Source of the DNA: an uncultured Prevotellaceae bacterium
GTDB lineage: Bacteria > Bacteroidota > Bacteroidia > Bacteroidales > Muribaculaceae
Length of the DNA: 47,951 bases
Reading direction: 5' to 3'
NCBI GenBank assembly: GCA_900541935.1
Contig: UQLZ01000016.1
Location: 1-47,951 of the forward strand
The translations under genes were made by a program, and so were the position numbers. This document shows, piece after piece, positions 17,697 through 26,505 of the stretch; the first letter of the stretch is position 1; each line of letters opens with the position of its first letter. The notes beneath the pieces are model-generated. The model did no database searches. It saw only the letters and a program-made list of their open reading frames with translations, and was not told the DNA's origin.

Positions 17697-19001
17697 ATGT
17701 TCCGCTATATTTCTTTAATTTTTGCAATTATCACTTGCCAAGCAGCATTTTCCGCAAGTTTTTTATCCCCAGATCAATTTATAGACGGCGGAAACTACTA
17801 TCCTGGCACCGAATATAGTTACAACATCTATATTCCAGACGGTTATACAGGGGAAAAAGAGGCTTGTCTTTATCTCGGCTTTGACGGGATTCTCTGCAAT
17901 GCGCCTAAAGTCTTTGACGAACTAATAACAAAAGGCGCAATGCCTCCTGTTATTGGCGTATTTGTAAATCCTGGAATTATAAAAACAGACGACGGCTCTG
18001 TCATCAGATATAACCGCAGCAATGAGTATGACAGCACAGACAACCGACTTGCTCTCTGGGTGAAAAATGTACTACTCAAAGATGTCAGAAAATATAAATT
18101 ACCGAACGGAAAAACCTTGAAACTATCAACGAACCCTGACGACTGCGCAGTCTTTGGAGCGAGTAGCGGCGGTATTGCAGCATTTACCCTCGCATGGCAT
18201 CGACCGGATATGTTTCATAGGGTTTTCTCCGCTGCCGGTTCTTTCGTTTCAATGAGGGGTGGACACAATCTGCATGCTCTTATCCGCAAAACAGAACCTA
18301 AGCCTCTAAAAATATTCATTCAGGACGGCTCTGAAGACGCTTGGAATCCCCTCTTCGGACATTGGTATGAGGGCAATAAAATACTGGTTTCGGCTCTGGA
18401 ATTTGCGGGATACGACATTCGCTGCGACTGGACAGAAACAGGCCACAGCATTAGCCGTGCAAACGAAATTTTCAGCAACGTTATGCGTTGGCTTTGGAAA
18501 GACCATAGTAATCCTATTAAAGTCGGTCAAACCAGAAACGATTTTCTTTCATCACTTCTCATACCTGAAGAAAACTGGGCTTTAACGATCCAAGAACCCA
18601 AAACATCCTCAAAATCGGCAATATACCCAGGAGGTAGTCTTGAAGCATTTGCAAAAGACGGAGATAATATGATTTGGCAGGCAGTCTTGGACAAATCGGG
18701 CAAACACCTTTATGAGCAACGCTTTTACGCCCTACATTCATACGATAATCTTCCTGTAAAAGTTTATGACCTTACTTTTGACAGTAACGGAAATCTATAT
18801 GCCGCAACCAATTGGGGAATACAAATATGCGACCAAAATGGCAGAGTAAGAGGTATTATTCATATTCCAAACGGTTTGACTGCGTCTTCAATAGAAATCA
18901 CAGACGGCAAAATAAATGTTCAGACTGAAAAGGGGGCGTTTTCAAGAAAAATGAATATTCTGAAACCTAACGGCACTCCTAAATCTCAAGGTCAAGGATA
19001 A
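17697..19001 (+). CDS. Secreted Fes-type esterase (alpha/beta hydrolase) with C-terminal propeller-like domain
   Basis: The 434-residue protein has a signal peptide (about residues 1-20). Its hydrolase domain resembles enterochelin esterase/S-formylglutathione hydrolase-like proteins: YNIYIPDGYTG, the nucleophile elbow GASSGGIAAF with Ser near residue 157, the acid region IQDGSEDAW near 212, and His in TGHSIS near 249. A second part from about residue 290 (IYPGGSLEAF, VYDLTFDSNGNLYAATNWGIQ) has the strand pattern of an SMP-30/gluconolactonase-like propeller fragment. Extracellular or periplasmic ester hydrolysis of a carbohydrate or siderophore conjugate is likely; the substrate is unknown. 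The gene starts 26 bp after the promoter dyad. Confidence 0.75.
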   Translation: MFRYISLIFAIITCQAAFSASFLSPDQFIDGGNYYPGTEYSYNIYIPDGYTGEKEACLYLGFDGILCNAPKVFDELITKGAMPPVIGVFVNPGIIKTDDGSVIRYNRSNEYDSTDNRLALWVKNVLLKDVRKYKLPNGKTLKLSTNPDDCAVFGASSGGIAAFTLAWHRPDMFHRVFSAAGSFVSMRGGHNLHALIRKTEPKPLKIFIQDGSEDAWNPLFGHWYEGNKILVSALEFAGYDIRCDWTETGHSISRANEIFSNVMRWLWKDHSNPIKVGQTRNDFLSSLLIPEENWALTIQEPKTSSKSAIYPGGSLEAFAKDGDNMIWQAVLDKSGKHLYEQRFYALHSYDNLPVKVYDLTFDSNGNLYAATNWGIQICDQNGRVRGIIHIPNGLTASSIEITDGKINVQTEKGAFSRKMNILKPNGTPKSQGQG

Positions 19002-19013
19002 AAATAAAATTAA

Positions 19014-19021
19014 TATGTTTG
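19014..19021 (+). promoter_or_regulatory. Candidate -7 box for the flavodoxin-ferredoxin gene
   Basis: TATGTTTG fits TAnnTTTG, 50 bp upstream of the start at 19071. The leader contains an imperfect hairpin (AGTTTTAC at 19034-19041 against GTAAAAACT at 19054-19062) ending nine bases before the start codon, where it could affect ribosome access. Confidence 0.4.
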
Positions 19022-19070
19022 ACTTTCAGCCATAGTTTTACTAATTTTACGAAGTAAAAACTCTACCAAT

Positions 19071-19904
19071 ATGAATATCAATTCTGTAAATCTCATAACA
19101 TTTTCTCCAACAGGAACATCTAAAAAAGTCGGCAAGGCAATAGCAAAAGGCTCTGGCTTTCACAACATTAACAATTTCGACCTTACACTCAAAGAGGTTG
19201 AATTTAAACAATTCGAAGCAAAAGACCTTGTTGTCGTTACCGCCCCAATCTATGGCTGTCATATTGCACCAACCGCTCTTGCAAGGATGCAAGGGCTTAA
19301 GGCTGACGGATCTCCAACAGCCGTCGTAGTTGTTTACGGAAACCGCGACTACGAAAAGGCTTTGGCTGAATTTGCTGTATTTCTATCTGATAGAGGTTTT
19401 AATATCATTGCAGGCGGAACTTTCATTGGAGAGCATTCTTACAGCAACGAAAAATATCCTATCGCTGTAGGGCGACCCAACGCCAATGACCTCAAATTTG
19501 CAGAAGAATTTGGAAGAAAAATTTGCAAAAAAATTACCGACGCAAAAAACTACAATGACATTACTCCAGTTAATGTTCTAAAGATAGAGCGCCCCGAACA
19601 ATCTTTTATATCTAAGTTGAAATTCATCTTTAAGGTTATCAAACTCAAACGTAGCAAAAAACCAATGCCGCGCATTCCTTCCGTTGATGAAAGTCTTTGC
19701 GAGCATTGTGGATATTGTGCTGCTCATTGTCCTACTGGAGCAATAACAAAGGGGATGGAAGAAAAAACAGACCCTGAAAAATGTATAAGATGCTGTGCAT
19801 GCGTCAAAGGGTGCCCCAAAAAAGCAAGAACCTTTGAGTCCCCTTTCGCTGAAATCATACACTCTTCATTCACTGAGCAAAAAGAAAATAAAACGATACT
19901 ATAA
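19071..19904 (+). CDS. EFR1-type flavodoxin/ferredoxin fusion protein
   Basis: In this 277-residue protein the N-terminal part (residues 1-150) is flavodoxin-like: TFSPTGTSKKVGKAIAKG is the phosphate-binding loop, and APIYGCHIAP and VVYGNRDYEKAL line the FMN site. The C-terminal part holds two 4Fe-4S clusters, CEHCGYCAAHCP (about residue 210) and CIRCCACVKGCP (about residue 237), each followed by the usual downstream residues. This is a soluble electron carrier or reductase of anaerobes; its partner is unknown. Transcription ends at a strong bidirectional terminator. Confidence 0.88.
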   Translation: MNINSVNLITFSPTGTSKKVGKAIAKGSGFHNINNFDLTLKEVEFKQFEAKDLVVVTAPIYGCHIAPTALARMQGLKADGSPTAVVVVYGNRDYEKALAEFAVFLSDRGFNIIAGGTFIGEHSYSNEKYPIAVGRPNANDLKFAEEFGRKICKKITDAKNYNDITPVNVLKIERPEQSFISKLKFIFKVIKLKRSKKPMPRIPSVDESLCEHCGYCAAHCPTGAITKGMEEKTDPEKCIRCCACVKGCPKKARTFESPFAEIIHSSFTEQKENKTIL

Positions 19905-19907
19905 AAT

Positions 19908-19935
19908 AAAAGGTTGCATTTCTGCAACCTTTTTT
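19908..19935. terminator. Bidirectional terminator between convergent genes
   Basis: An 11-bp perfect stem (19908-19918 with 19923-19933, AGGTTGCA/TGCAACCT core) closes a TTTC loop. It has A-rich sequence on the left and a T run on the right. It can serve both the plus-strand gene ending at 19904 and the minus-strand gene ending at 19941. Confidence 0.88.
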
Positions 19936-19940
19936 ACCTT

Positions 19941-21557
19941 TTAGAAACGGAATCCTAAAGTAGCCACAATCTCGTGGTTGGTATCTTTTACATCCGCTGA
20001 CGGAGAATAGATTGGTTTACCTCTATCAGGAATATCCGGAGAGAAGGCATAATATTCACTGTTTCTTTGATTATAGATGTACGCAAAGTCTGCATAGAAC
20101 GCTCCAGCCCTAAATCCAAAACCAGCAGTTACATATTGATTATTCTTATCAATAGTATAGGCAAGTGTTGTTCCAGAAGTCATTACATTCAACTGATTGT
20201 TACGAATCTCATCTGAGAAAGGAGAAGTTGAATATGAATAACCCGCACGAACACTGAATTTTGGTGTTACTCTCACCTCACCACCAACACGAATTGTTTC
20301 CATTGGCTTATAGTAGGCATTAATTGCATCAGTTATACTTAAATCTTCTCTTCCTCCAAACAACACCTTCATATTTTGGTACGCTGTATGCTCAAAGTCA
20401 ACACTCAAAATGGCACGTCCTCCAAGCACACCTGCCAAACTACCAATTACCTTCCATGGTGTTCTTACTGTAAAGTCAGTAACATTCACATATCCTTCAT
20501 CTGTATATGCATCACCTCTGATAATATTACCATTTGAAGCGTTAAGATTATAGTTTGTGCCGGCAACATACTCTGATGTCATAGAGTAACGAGTTGGGGT
20601 ATGGAATGCAAGGCCTATTCTAAGTTCATTAATAGGCTTTAAAATTACTCCTAATTTAAAGTTTACACCTGTACCATATAAATTCAAAGAGTTCTCAAGG
20701 CTCCAGTTTGCAGTGCCGTTTAGCAATATTGAGCCATCTGCGTTCCCTGGCACAACAGCATTGTTTACTGTTTCTTCGTAATAAGTATATTGCGAGAAAT
20801 TCACATCCTCTATACCAATGCTCGCTCCCCAATATAGAACGTTCAAAGCATTACCGCCAAAACTGATTGTATATTCATCAATTTGCCCAGACTCATCAAC
20901 AAGGAATGAGTTATAGCCTTTAGAATTTTCTCCCATAAGTCCAACAAAATCACGGTCTCCATTTGTTGGGTTAATAAGGTATGAATTATATGCAAGTATG
21001 CTCATCCAAGGAGCATTGGAGTCAAGATATGGATTATACTTATCTTTAATTGCCCCCAAGTCATCTTTAGTAAATTTTGTTGCATTAGTCTGACCAGCAA
21101 CAAAATTTGTCAAAGATGTTGAGATACCGTCAATCGCACCACTATAAGTGCGGCGGAAATCAGCCTTCTTATTATACGAGAATCCCCAGTTAAAGTTCTT
21201 CAAGCCACTTGAATTTGTCCGATAAACCCCAATGTAACCAATATTGTTGAAATTGAAATCATTCTCATTCATTTTGTCAATTCCAGCATTAGTAGTAACC
21301 TTGGAATTTCGAAACGTGCCATCAAGAGTCAAGCCTATATCAGAACTTCTATAAATTCCTATACCGCCGGGGTTCTGATTCAGAACCGACATATCCCCAC
21401 CCAAAGCACCAAATGCTCCTGCCATTGACATAAAACGAGCAGTACCTCTCAATTCCTGTTGAGAAAGGGAATAAGCGTCAAAAACACTCTGTGACCAAGA
21501 GATTGAGGCTGTTGCCAGCATTGCCGCCAACAAATAAAATTTATTTCGCATATTCAT
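19941..21557 (-). CDS. OmpP1/FadL/TodX-type outer membrane transport protein
   Basis: The 538-residue protein has a signal peptide (about residues 1-22, ending SISWSQ) and a beta-barrel pattern of alternating aromatic strands, with the terminal aromatic residue (TLGFRF) expected for barrel assembly. The N-terminal hatch-like sequence (GTARFMSMAGAFGALGGDMSVLNQNPGGIGIYRSS) is the hallmark of the Bacteroidetes FadL/TodX-like branch, often annotated as hemin receptor. Transport of a hydrophobic compound across the outer membrane is the family role; the ligand here is not evident. It follows the Tyr/Gly-rich gene by 22 bp and is probably cotranscribed. Confidence 0.85.
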   Translation of the reverse strand: MNMRNKFYLLAAMLATASISWSQSVFDAYSLSQQELRGTARFMSMAGAFGALGGDMSVLNQNPGGIGIYRSSDIGLTLDGTFRNSKVTTNAGIDKMNENDFNFNNIGYIGVYRTNSSGLKNFNWGFSYNKKADFRRTYSGAIDGISTSLTNFVAGQTNATKFTKDDLGAIKDKYNPYLDSNAPWMSILAYNSYLINPTNGDRDFVGLMGENSKGYNSFLVDESGQIDEYTISFGGNALNVLYWGASIGIEDVNFSQYTYYEETVNNAVVPGNADGSILLNGTANWSLENSLNLYGTGVNFKLGVILKPINELRIGLAFHTPTRYSMTSEYVAGTNYNLNASNGNIIRGDAYTDEGYVNVTDFTVRTPWKVIGSLAGVLGGRAILSVDFEHTAYQNMKVLFGGREDLSITDAINAYYKPMETIRVGGEVRVTPKFSVRAGYSYSTSPFSDEIRNNQLNVMTSGTTLAYTIDKNNQYVTAGFGFRAGAFYADFAYIYNQRNSEYYAFSPDIPDRGKPIYSPSADVKDTNHEIVATLGFRF

Positions 21558-21579
21558 TGTCTTCTAATTTTTTGTTTAA

Positions 21580-22731
21580 CTAACGTCTGCCTCCGCGATG
21601 ACCACTTGAACTGCCACCTCCGAAACTTCCTCTACCACCACCGTATGAACCTCTGTTACCTATAGAAGAACCTCCTCTATAACCGGAGCCTCTATTGTTG
21701 TCTATACGTGAAGGTCTGTTATTGTAATCTGTTCTATTATTCTGAAAACGATCTCCCCTGTTCGAGTTAAATCTGTCACCCAAATCAGAATTGAACCGGT
21801 CATTCCTGTTAGAATTATAGCGGTTTTCTCTATTTATAGAATTGCTGCCATCTCCCCTATATGAATTTCCTCCGCCTCTATATCCGTTATAATTTCTGTT
21901 ACCACTACCTGAGGTTCCTACATTCTCTCCTCTATTCCAACTTTTATTTGGTCTGCGATTGTTATTCCTATTACCATTATATATTCCATTAACCCTATTT
22001 ACTCTGCCCTTGTTTCCATAATGATAGCCGGAAACGCCACCAAAGTTAGAGCGACCTCCCGCTGTATAACGGTGACGATGAACAGGACGATAATAACCCG
22101 GGTGATAGTGAGGATAATAGTGGCCAGGATACCAGCAATGATGGTGATGACCATACCAGTAACCAGGACCCCAATAAGGATCATACCAACTATTCGTATA
22201 GAACCACGGATCCCAATATCTCCAATTATAATATGGAGAATAATAAGGGTAATTCCAATACCAACTTGACGAAGAACCGGCAAGGTAACCTAAAGCAAAG
22301 CCGAAATCATCAAAAGTATAGATATTAGAAGGGTTTCCGACGTATATATTCACATCACCTGCATAATATAGTGTTTTCAAATCCTCATCATCCGAACCCT
22401 TGACAATATCAGGATTGTCGAAACGCTCTATACGCTCGGTATATTCAAAGACCTGACCATCGGATTCTGATTTTTTTGATCTGGAAAGAGTGTCTGGCGA
22501 TGCATATATTCCTCCTCGACGGTTATATTCATCAACATCTCGTCCGCCGCCATAGTCCTCATACTTCGTTCCTGAAAATTCATCTTCTTCAATATACTCT
22601 ACCTTCTTTTTCTTTTCTTTGACTTCTTTCTCCTTGGAAGAGTCATAATATATATCATCATAAAAATCCTGTGCGAACGTTAATCCGCCTGAAATCATGA
22701 ACGCCAATAATAATGCTGCAAACTTTTTCAT
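21580..22731 (-). CDS. Secreted low-complexity protein rich in Trp/Tyr/His then Asn/Arg/Gly
   Basis: The 383-residue protein has a signal peptide (residues 1-20, ending LTFAQ) and an acidic/lysine-rich stretch (residues 25-60). A central aromatic block (about 155-225) is built from WYWNYPYYSPYYNWRYWDPW-like sequence and includes GHHHHCW. The C-terminal tail of about 150 residues consists of NRxDRFNS-type Asn/Arg repeats ending in Gly/Ser/Arg. It is not a shadow frame: start, signal peptide and operon position are coherent. Similar proteins precede OmpP1-like genes in Bacteroidales. The composition suggests a surface-exposed or RNA/polysaccharide-binding disordered protein. Function is unknown. 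Confidence 0.7.
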   Translation of the reverse strand: MKKFAALLLAFMISGGLTFAQDFYDDIYYDSSKEKEVKEKKKKVEYIEEDEFSGTKYEDYGGGRDVDEYNRRGGIYASPDTLSRSKKSESDGQVFEYTERIERFDNPDIVKGSDDEDLKTLYYAGDVNIYVGNPSNIYTFDDFGFALGYLAGSSSSWYWNYPYYSPYYNWRYWDPWFYTNSWYDPYWGPGYWYGHHHHCWYPGHYYPHYHPGYYRPVHRHRYTAGGRSNFGGVSGYHYGNKGRVNRVNGIYNGNRNNNRRPNKSWNRGENVGTSGSGNRNYNGYRGGGNSYRGDGSNSINRENRYNSNRNDRFNSDLGDRFNSNRGDRFQNNRTDYNNRPSRIDNNRGSGYRGGSSIGNRGSYGGGRGSFGGGSSSGHRGGRR

Positions 22732-22793
22732 AATATAGCCTCCTATTATTTAAATTAATGACCCTTTAAATACTTAAAGGTTTAATTTCTAAC

Positions 22794-22801
22794 CAAAGAT
22801 A
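22794..22801 (-). promoter_or_regulatory. -7 box for the secreted protein/OmpP1 operon
   Basis: On the minus strand this is TATCTTTG, an exact TAnnTTTG, 62 bp upstream of the start at 22731. No -33 TTTG is seen at the standard spacing. Confidence 0.5.
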
Positions 22802-22858
22802 TCATTATTTTTTATGAAATAATAGCATTTAGTTATCGTTTTTTTAATTTTTATGAAA

Positions 22859-23563
22859 CTAATAAAGGTAAAAAGCGTTTGTTAACGAATTATACTCTTC
22901 TGTCTTTGCGCCATTATCACTACTTATAACTAATCTGGAAATAACTGGTTTTACCTCTTTTTTTGAAAATTCCCATAAGACACGTTTTACCGCTTTCCCT
23001 TTTTTAGTTAGGACTTCCGTCTTCCTTTTCAACCAAAGATTGGCTTCTCCTGCACAAAAAAGAAATTTGTCAGCACTGGCAGCCGGTGCTATAATTGAAA
23101 GCGTTCCCGATTCAGAAAGCAATTTCGAAGATTTATTGAACAATACTTCAAAAGGTAAAGATTCATACTGCCTCGCCACACTCCTTCGCTCATCAGGAGA
23201 ATAGACCTTCTCTGTAAAAAAAGGCGGATTCGACACTATTGAATCGAACTTAATTTCACTTTTAAACTCAGCATAATCACAAACAAATGCTGACAATCTG
23301 TCACCCCAAAGGGAGTTGGCAAAATTCCCTTTGGCTTCTTCGACTGCGACTGCATCAATATCAATTGCAAAGATGCGAGCATTCAAATTTCTTTGTGCAA
23401 TCATCAGGGAAATAAGCCCCGTTCCGCAACCAATGTCAAGAACATTACTGGCATTTTCAACGTCACACCAGGCACCGAGCAAAACTCCATCAGTTCCTAT
23501 TTTCATTGCACTGCGTGACTGGTTTATCGAAAATTCTTTAAATCGGAATATATTTTCAGCCAT
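22859..23563 (-). CDS. trmN: tRNA1(Val) (adenine(37)-N6)-methyltransferase
   Basis: The 234-residue SAM-dependent methyltransferase has motif I VLDIGCGTGLISLMIA (about residues 41-56), an acidic motif II in FAIDIDAVAVEEA and the N6-adenine catalytic motif NPPF (residues 111-114). The N-terminal FRFKEFSINQSRSAMKIGTDGVLLGAW is characteristic of TrmN6/YfiC. It modifies A37 of tRNA-Val. It lies alone between the ftsH terminator and the 22794 promoter, and I found no obvious promoter of its own. Confidence 0.88.
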   Translation of the reverse strand: MAENIFRFKEFSINQSRSAMKIGTDGVLLGAWCDVENASNVLDIGCGTGLISLMIAQRNLNARIFAIDIDAVAVEEAKGNFANSLWGDRLSAFVCDYAEFKSEIKFDSIVSNPPFFTEKVYSPDERRSVARQYESLPFEVLFNKSSKLLSESGTLSIIAPAASADKFLFCAGEANLWLKRKTEVLTKKGKAVKRVLWEFSKKEVKPVISRLVISSDNGAKTEEYNSLTNAFYLY

Positions 23564-23574
23564 ATATCTTTATT

Positions 23575-23609
23575 AAAAAAATGAGGATGCGACATCTACA
23601 CACCCTCAT
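23575..23609 (-). terminator. Terminator after ftsH
   Basis: Arms at 23581-23589 and 23601-23609 pair over eight of nine positions (ATGAGG/CCTCAT core) around an 11-nt loop. A six-base A run at 23575-23580 gives the T run on the minus strand. It lies 15 bp past the ftsH stop. Confidence 0.75.
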
Positions 23610-23623
23610 CATTTATATTTAAT

Positions 23624-25636
23624 TTAGTTTTTGTCTTCTTCTGGAACAGGAGGTGGTACCACACTGTTCTCCTCTTCAGACTTTTCCGCATCCGCATCAA
23701 CGCGACCCTTTTCTTCATTAGAAGCAATGATTTCATCAACTCTCGAAGACCAAGCCCTCTTACCAAAAATATTCTCTACATCTTCAGTATAGATAACTTC
23801 TCTGTCAAGAAGAATAGATTTTAACTTATGGTGTCCCTCTGCATATTCAAGGAGCAACTGCTTTGCTCTCTCATACTGCTCTGCAATAATTTTTGACACT
23901 TGACTGTCAATAACCTGAGCACGAGATTCACTATAAGGTTTCGAGAAACCAAATTCTTGTCCAGTTGAATCGTAGTAACAAACATTAGGCAACGCATCAC
24001 TCATACCAAAATACGCGACATATGAATAAGCCTGCTTAGTTACCCTTTCAAGGTCATTTGCCGCACCAGTAGAAATGTGCCCTACAAACAAATCTTCCGC
24101 TGCACGACCGCCGAGAGTAGCACAAATCTCATCAAGGATAGCCTGTTTCGGAGTAATTTGACGCTCTTCTGGCAAATACCAAGCAGCACCAAGAGCCTTG
24201 CCACGGGGAACAATAGTTACCTTAATTAAAGGGTTGGCATATTTCAAGTGCCAACTGATTGTTGCATGACCTGCTTCGTGACAAGCAATTGTTTCTCGCT
24301 CTTCCTTTGTTGTAACCTTTGAACGCTTCTCAAGACCACCAACAATACGATCCACAGCATCCATAAAATCTTGCTTTTCAACTGCAGTTTTACCATTTCT
24401 CGCTGCAATCAGCGCTGCCTCATTGCAAACATTTGCAATATCAGCACCTGAGAAGCCCGGCGTTTGGCGAGAAAGAAGGTCAACATCAACAGATGAATCA
24501 ATCTTAACATTTCTAAGGTGTACAAGGAATATTTCTTTTCTATCCTTAATATCTGGTAGATCCACATAAATCTGACGGTCAAAACGGCCAGCCCTTAGCA
24601 AAGCCTTATCGAGAATATCAGCACGGTTAGTTGCTGCCAAAACAATGATACCGCTATTTGTCCCAAAGCCGTCCATTTCTGTAAGCAACTGGTTAAGAGT
24701 GTTTTCACGCTCATCATTTGAACCCATATTAGGATTTTTACCACGAGCACGCCCAACAGCATCAATCTCATCAATAAAAATGATACACGGTGCTTTCTCT
24801 TTCGCTTTTTTGAACAAATCTCTGACACGAGATGCACCTACACCAACAAACATCTCAACGAAATCAGAACCAGAAAGAGAGAAGAATGGTACATTTGCTT
24901 CACCGGCAACTGCCTTTGCAAGCAAAGTCTTACCAGTTCCTGGAGGGCCCACAAGCAATGCACCCTTAGGAATTTTACCTCCCAAATCGGTATATCTCTG
25001 CGGATTTTTAAGGAACTCAACGATTTCCTCAATCTCCGTTTTCGCTTCATAAAGACCGGCAACATCTTTAAATGTCACATTTGTCCCATTGCCCTTATCA
25101 AACAACTGAGCCTTTGACTTGCCTACGCTGAATATTCCGCCACCTGCTCCATCGCTGCCTTTCGACATACGCTTGAAGAGGAAGAACCACAAAGCAACAA
25201 GCAAAATAATCGGCCCAAAACTAAAGAGAAAAGCACTAAAACCTCCGGATGTTGTGTACTTATAACTTCCAGTAAATACCTTGTCCTCTTTCCACTGCTC
25301 AATTTTCTTAGAAACAGCATCTGCCGACGGAGCCTGACTTACAATCCTTACATTCTTTTTAACATTGGCATTTTTCGGCAATTCTTTCCCGAAAATATCT
25401 CTTGCCATATTTTCAGTAACCTTGGCTTTAACCTCTCCATCTGACTTACTGATTTCCATATCTGTTACTCCTTTTTGGAGCACATATCCTTCAAATTCAG
25501 ACCAAGAGACTTCCTTTTCAACCGAAGAATCGTTCATATACCAGAAGCCCACAAGCACAGCCCCTATAATGGCATACATCCAAAAAAGATTGAAAGTAAA
25601 TCCTACTACCTTTTTCTTAATATTTTTATCCTTCAT
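23624..25636 (-). CDS. ftsH: ATP-dependent zinc metalloprotease FtsH
   Basis: This 670-residue membrane-anchored AAA+ protease degrades misfolded and regulatory membrane proteins. Two membrane segments (about residues 13-32 and 132-152) flank a periplasmic domain. The AAA module has Walker A GPPGTGKT (near 229), Walker B IIFIDEIDAVG and the second region of homology AATNRADILDKALLRAGRFDR. The zinc site HEAGH lies near residue 452. The acidic, proline-rich C-terminal tail is normal for Bacteroidetes. It follows rsfS by 11 bp. Confidence 0.97.
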   Translation of the reverse strand: MKDKNIKKKVVGFTFNLFWMYAIIGAVLVGFWYMNDSSVEKEVSWSEFEGYVLQKGVTDMEISKSDGEVKAKVTENMARDIFGKELPKNANVKKNVRIVSQAPSADAVSKKIEQWKEDKVFTGSYKYTTSGGFSAFLFSFGPIILLVALWFFLFKRMSKGSDGAGGGIFSVGKSKAQLFDKGNGTNVTFKDVAGLYEAKTEIEEIVEFLKNPQRYTDLGGKIPKGALLVGPPGTGKTLLAKAVAGEANVPFFSLSGSDFVEMFVGVGASRVRDLFKKAKEKAPCIIFIDEIDAVGRARGKNPNMGSNDERENTLNQLLTEMDGFGTNSGIIVLAATNRADILDKALLRAGRFDRQIYVDLPDIKDRKEIFLVHLRNVKIDSSVDVDLLSRQTPGFSGADIANVCNEAALIAARNGKTAVEKQDFMDAVDRIVGGLEKRSKVTTKEERETIACHEAGHATISWHLKYANPLIKVTIVPRGKALGAAWYLPEERQITPKQAILDEICATLGGRAAEDLFVGHISTGAANDLERVTKQAYSYVAYFGMSDALPNVCYYDSTGQEFGFSKPYSESRAQVIDSQVSKIIAEQYERAKQLLLEYAEGHHKLKSILLDREVIYTEDVENIFGKRAWSSRVDEIIASNEEKGRVDADAEKSEEENSVVPPPVPEEDKN

Positions 25637-25647
25637 ATCAATTCAAA

Positions 25648-26010
25648 TTAATCCAAGTCAGGAATTTCCTCAATCTTAGCGTCGTTCCACAACTGCTCAA
25701 GATTGTAATATTCTCTAAACTCAGGTAAAAAAACATGGACGAACACGTTGCCATAATCTATGACAATCCATTGTGCATTGCGATAACCATCATAGTTATA
25801 AGGTTTTACACCCAGATTTCCATGAACGTATTCCCTGATAGAGTCAGCAATTGCAGAAACCTGCATTGTTGATGATCCTTCACAAATAATAAAATGCTCT
25901 GTAGAAACTGATTCAAGACTTGTCAAATCAACGTGGGAAATTTTTTTCCCTTTTCTTTCCTGAACTCCTTCTACTATCGCGTTCAATAATTCTTTACTTC
26001 TATCCATCAA
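25648..26010 (-). CDS. rsfS: Ribosomal silencing factor RsfS (Iojap family)
   Basis: The 120-residue protein carries the Iojap core: HFIICEGSSTMQVSAIADSI, GYRNAQWIVIDYGNVFVHVFLPEFREYYNLEQLW. RsfS binds L14 on the large subunit and blocks subunit joining in starved cells. It is the first gene of an rsfS-ftsH unit; this adjacency is common in Bacteroidales. Confidence 0.93.
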   Translation of the reverse strand: MMDRSKELLNAIVEGVQERKGKKISHVDLTSLESVSTEHFIICEGSSTMQVSAIADSIREYVHGNLGVKPYNYDGYRNAQWIVIDYGNVFVHVFLPEFREYYNLEQLWNDAKIEEIPDLD

Positions 26011-26068
26011 ATAATTTTATGTCTTCTTAATTTGGTAAAACAATTGCCAATGTATATTATTATGCGTA

Positions 26069-26076
26069 CAAAGTTA
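26069..26076 (-). promoter_or_regulatory. -7 box for rsfS-ftsH
   Basis: TAACTTTG on the minus strand is an exact match to TAnnTTTG, 58 bp upstream of the rsfS start. No -33 element is clear. Confidence 0.5.
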
Positions 26077-26205
26077 TAAATTTTACCGCACACTTCGCTA
26101 TAAATCGGCTAAACTAAATATATATTATAAATAAATAACAAAAACTATGCCAAAAGAGTTTCTGTCATACTAAAAAGACAGAGACTTAAAAGTCATAAAA
26201 CCTTG

Positions 26206-26486
26206 AGACCCCCCTCGCCACACACTCATAAATATTATTCATTCATCCGTAGTATAAGTAACCCACTTGCTCCTACAGAGCGATTATTAGGCTAATGTAT
26301 TTCGTCCGCCACACGGAATGAAACGACACAAATCGCGGATGCTTATTCAAAGCGTCCATACGACAAATACCGTATAATAAACTAAAAATCACCTATTTGC
26401 ATAAACGCAATGCAAATGTATCCGCCACGCATGAACAAAAAGAGGGCAACCTTAAAGCTTTATAGCTTTTGGGTCGCCCTCTTTTA
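26206..26486 (-). repeat. Intergenic mosaic palindromic repeat, copy A
   Basis: This is the larger part of the gene-free stretch 26011-26505. Read on the minus strand it shares, in the same order, four blocks with copy B at 44578-44897: a long hairpin (26441-26482), GTTCATGCGT, ATTAGCCTAA plus the CGCTCTGTAGGAGCAA module (26267-26282), and a terminal GTGTGGCGAGGG. It also holds the TTTCGTCCGCC module (26301-26310) found in copy C. The remaining 26077-26205 is AT-rich with no feature recognised. Confidence 0.75.
26437..26486 (-). terminator. Hairpin module of copy A, likely fabI terminator
   Basis: AGAGGGC (26441-26447) pairs with GCCCTCT (26476-26482), and an inner AAAGCT/AGCTTT stem closes a four-base loop. 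The A run at 26437-26441 gives a T run on the minus strand, 20 bp past the fabI stop. The same module recurs after the lipoprotein gene at 44578. Confidence 0.7.
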
Positions 26487-26505
26487 TCTTGTTGTAAGAT
26501 ATATA

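Noticed and set aside
21999..22283. Hydrophobic small proteins in alternative frames of the Tyr/His-rich gene
   Set aside because: Low-complexity codons create shadow frames on both strands; the 21580-22731 frame alone has a signal peptide and operon context.
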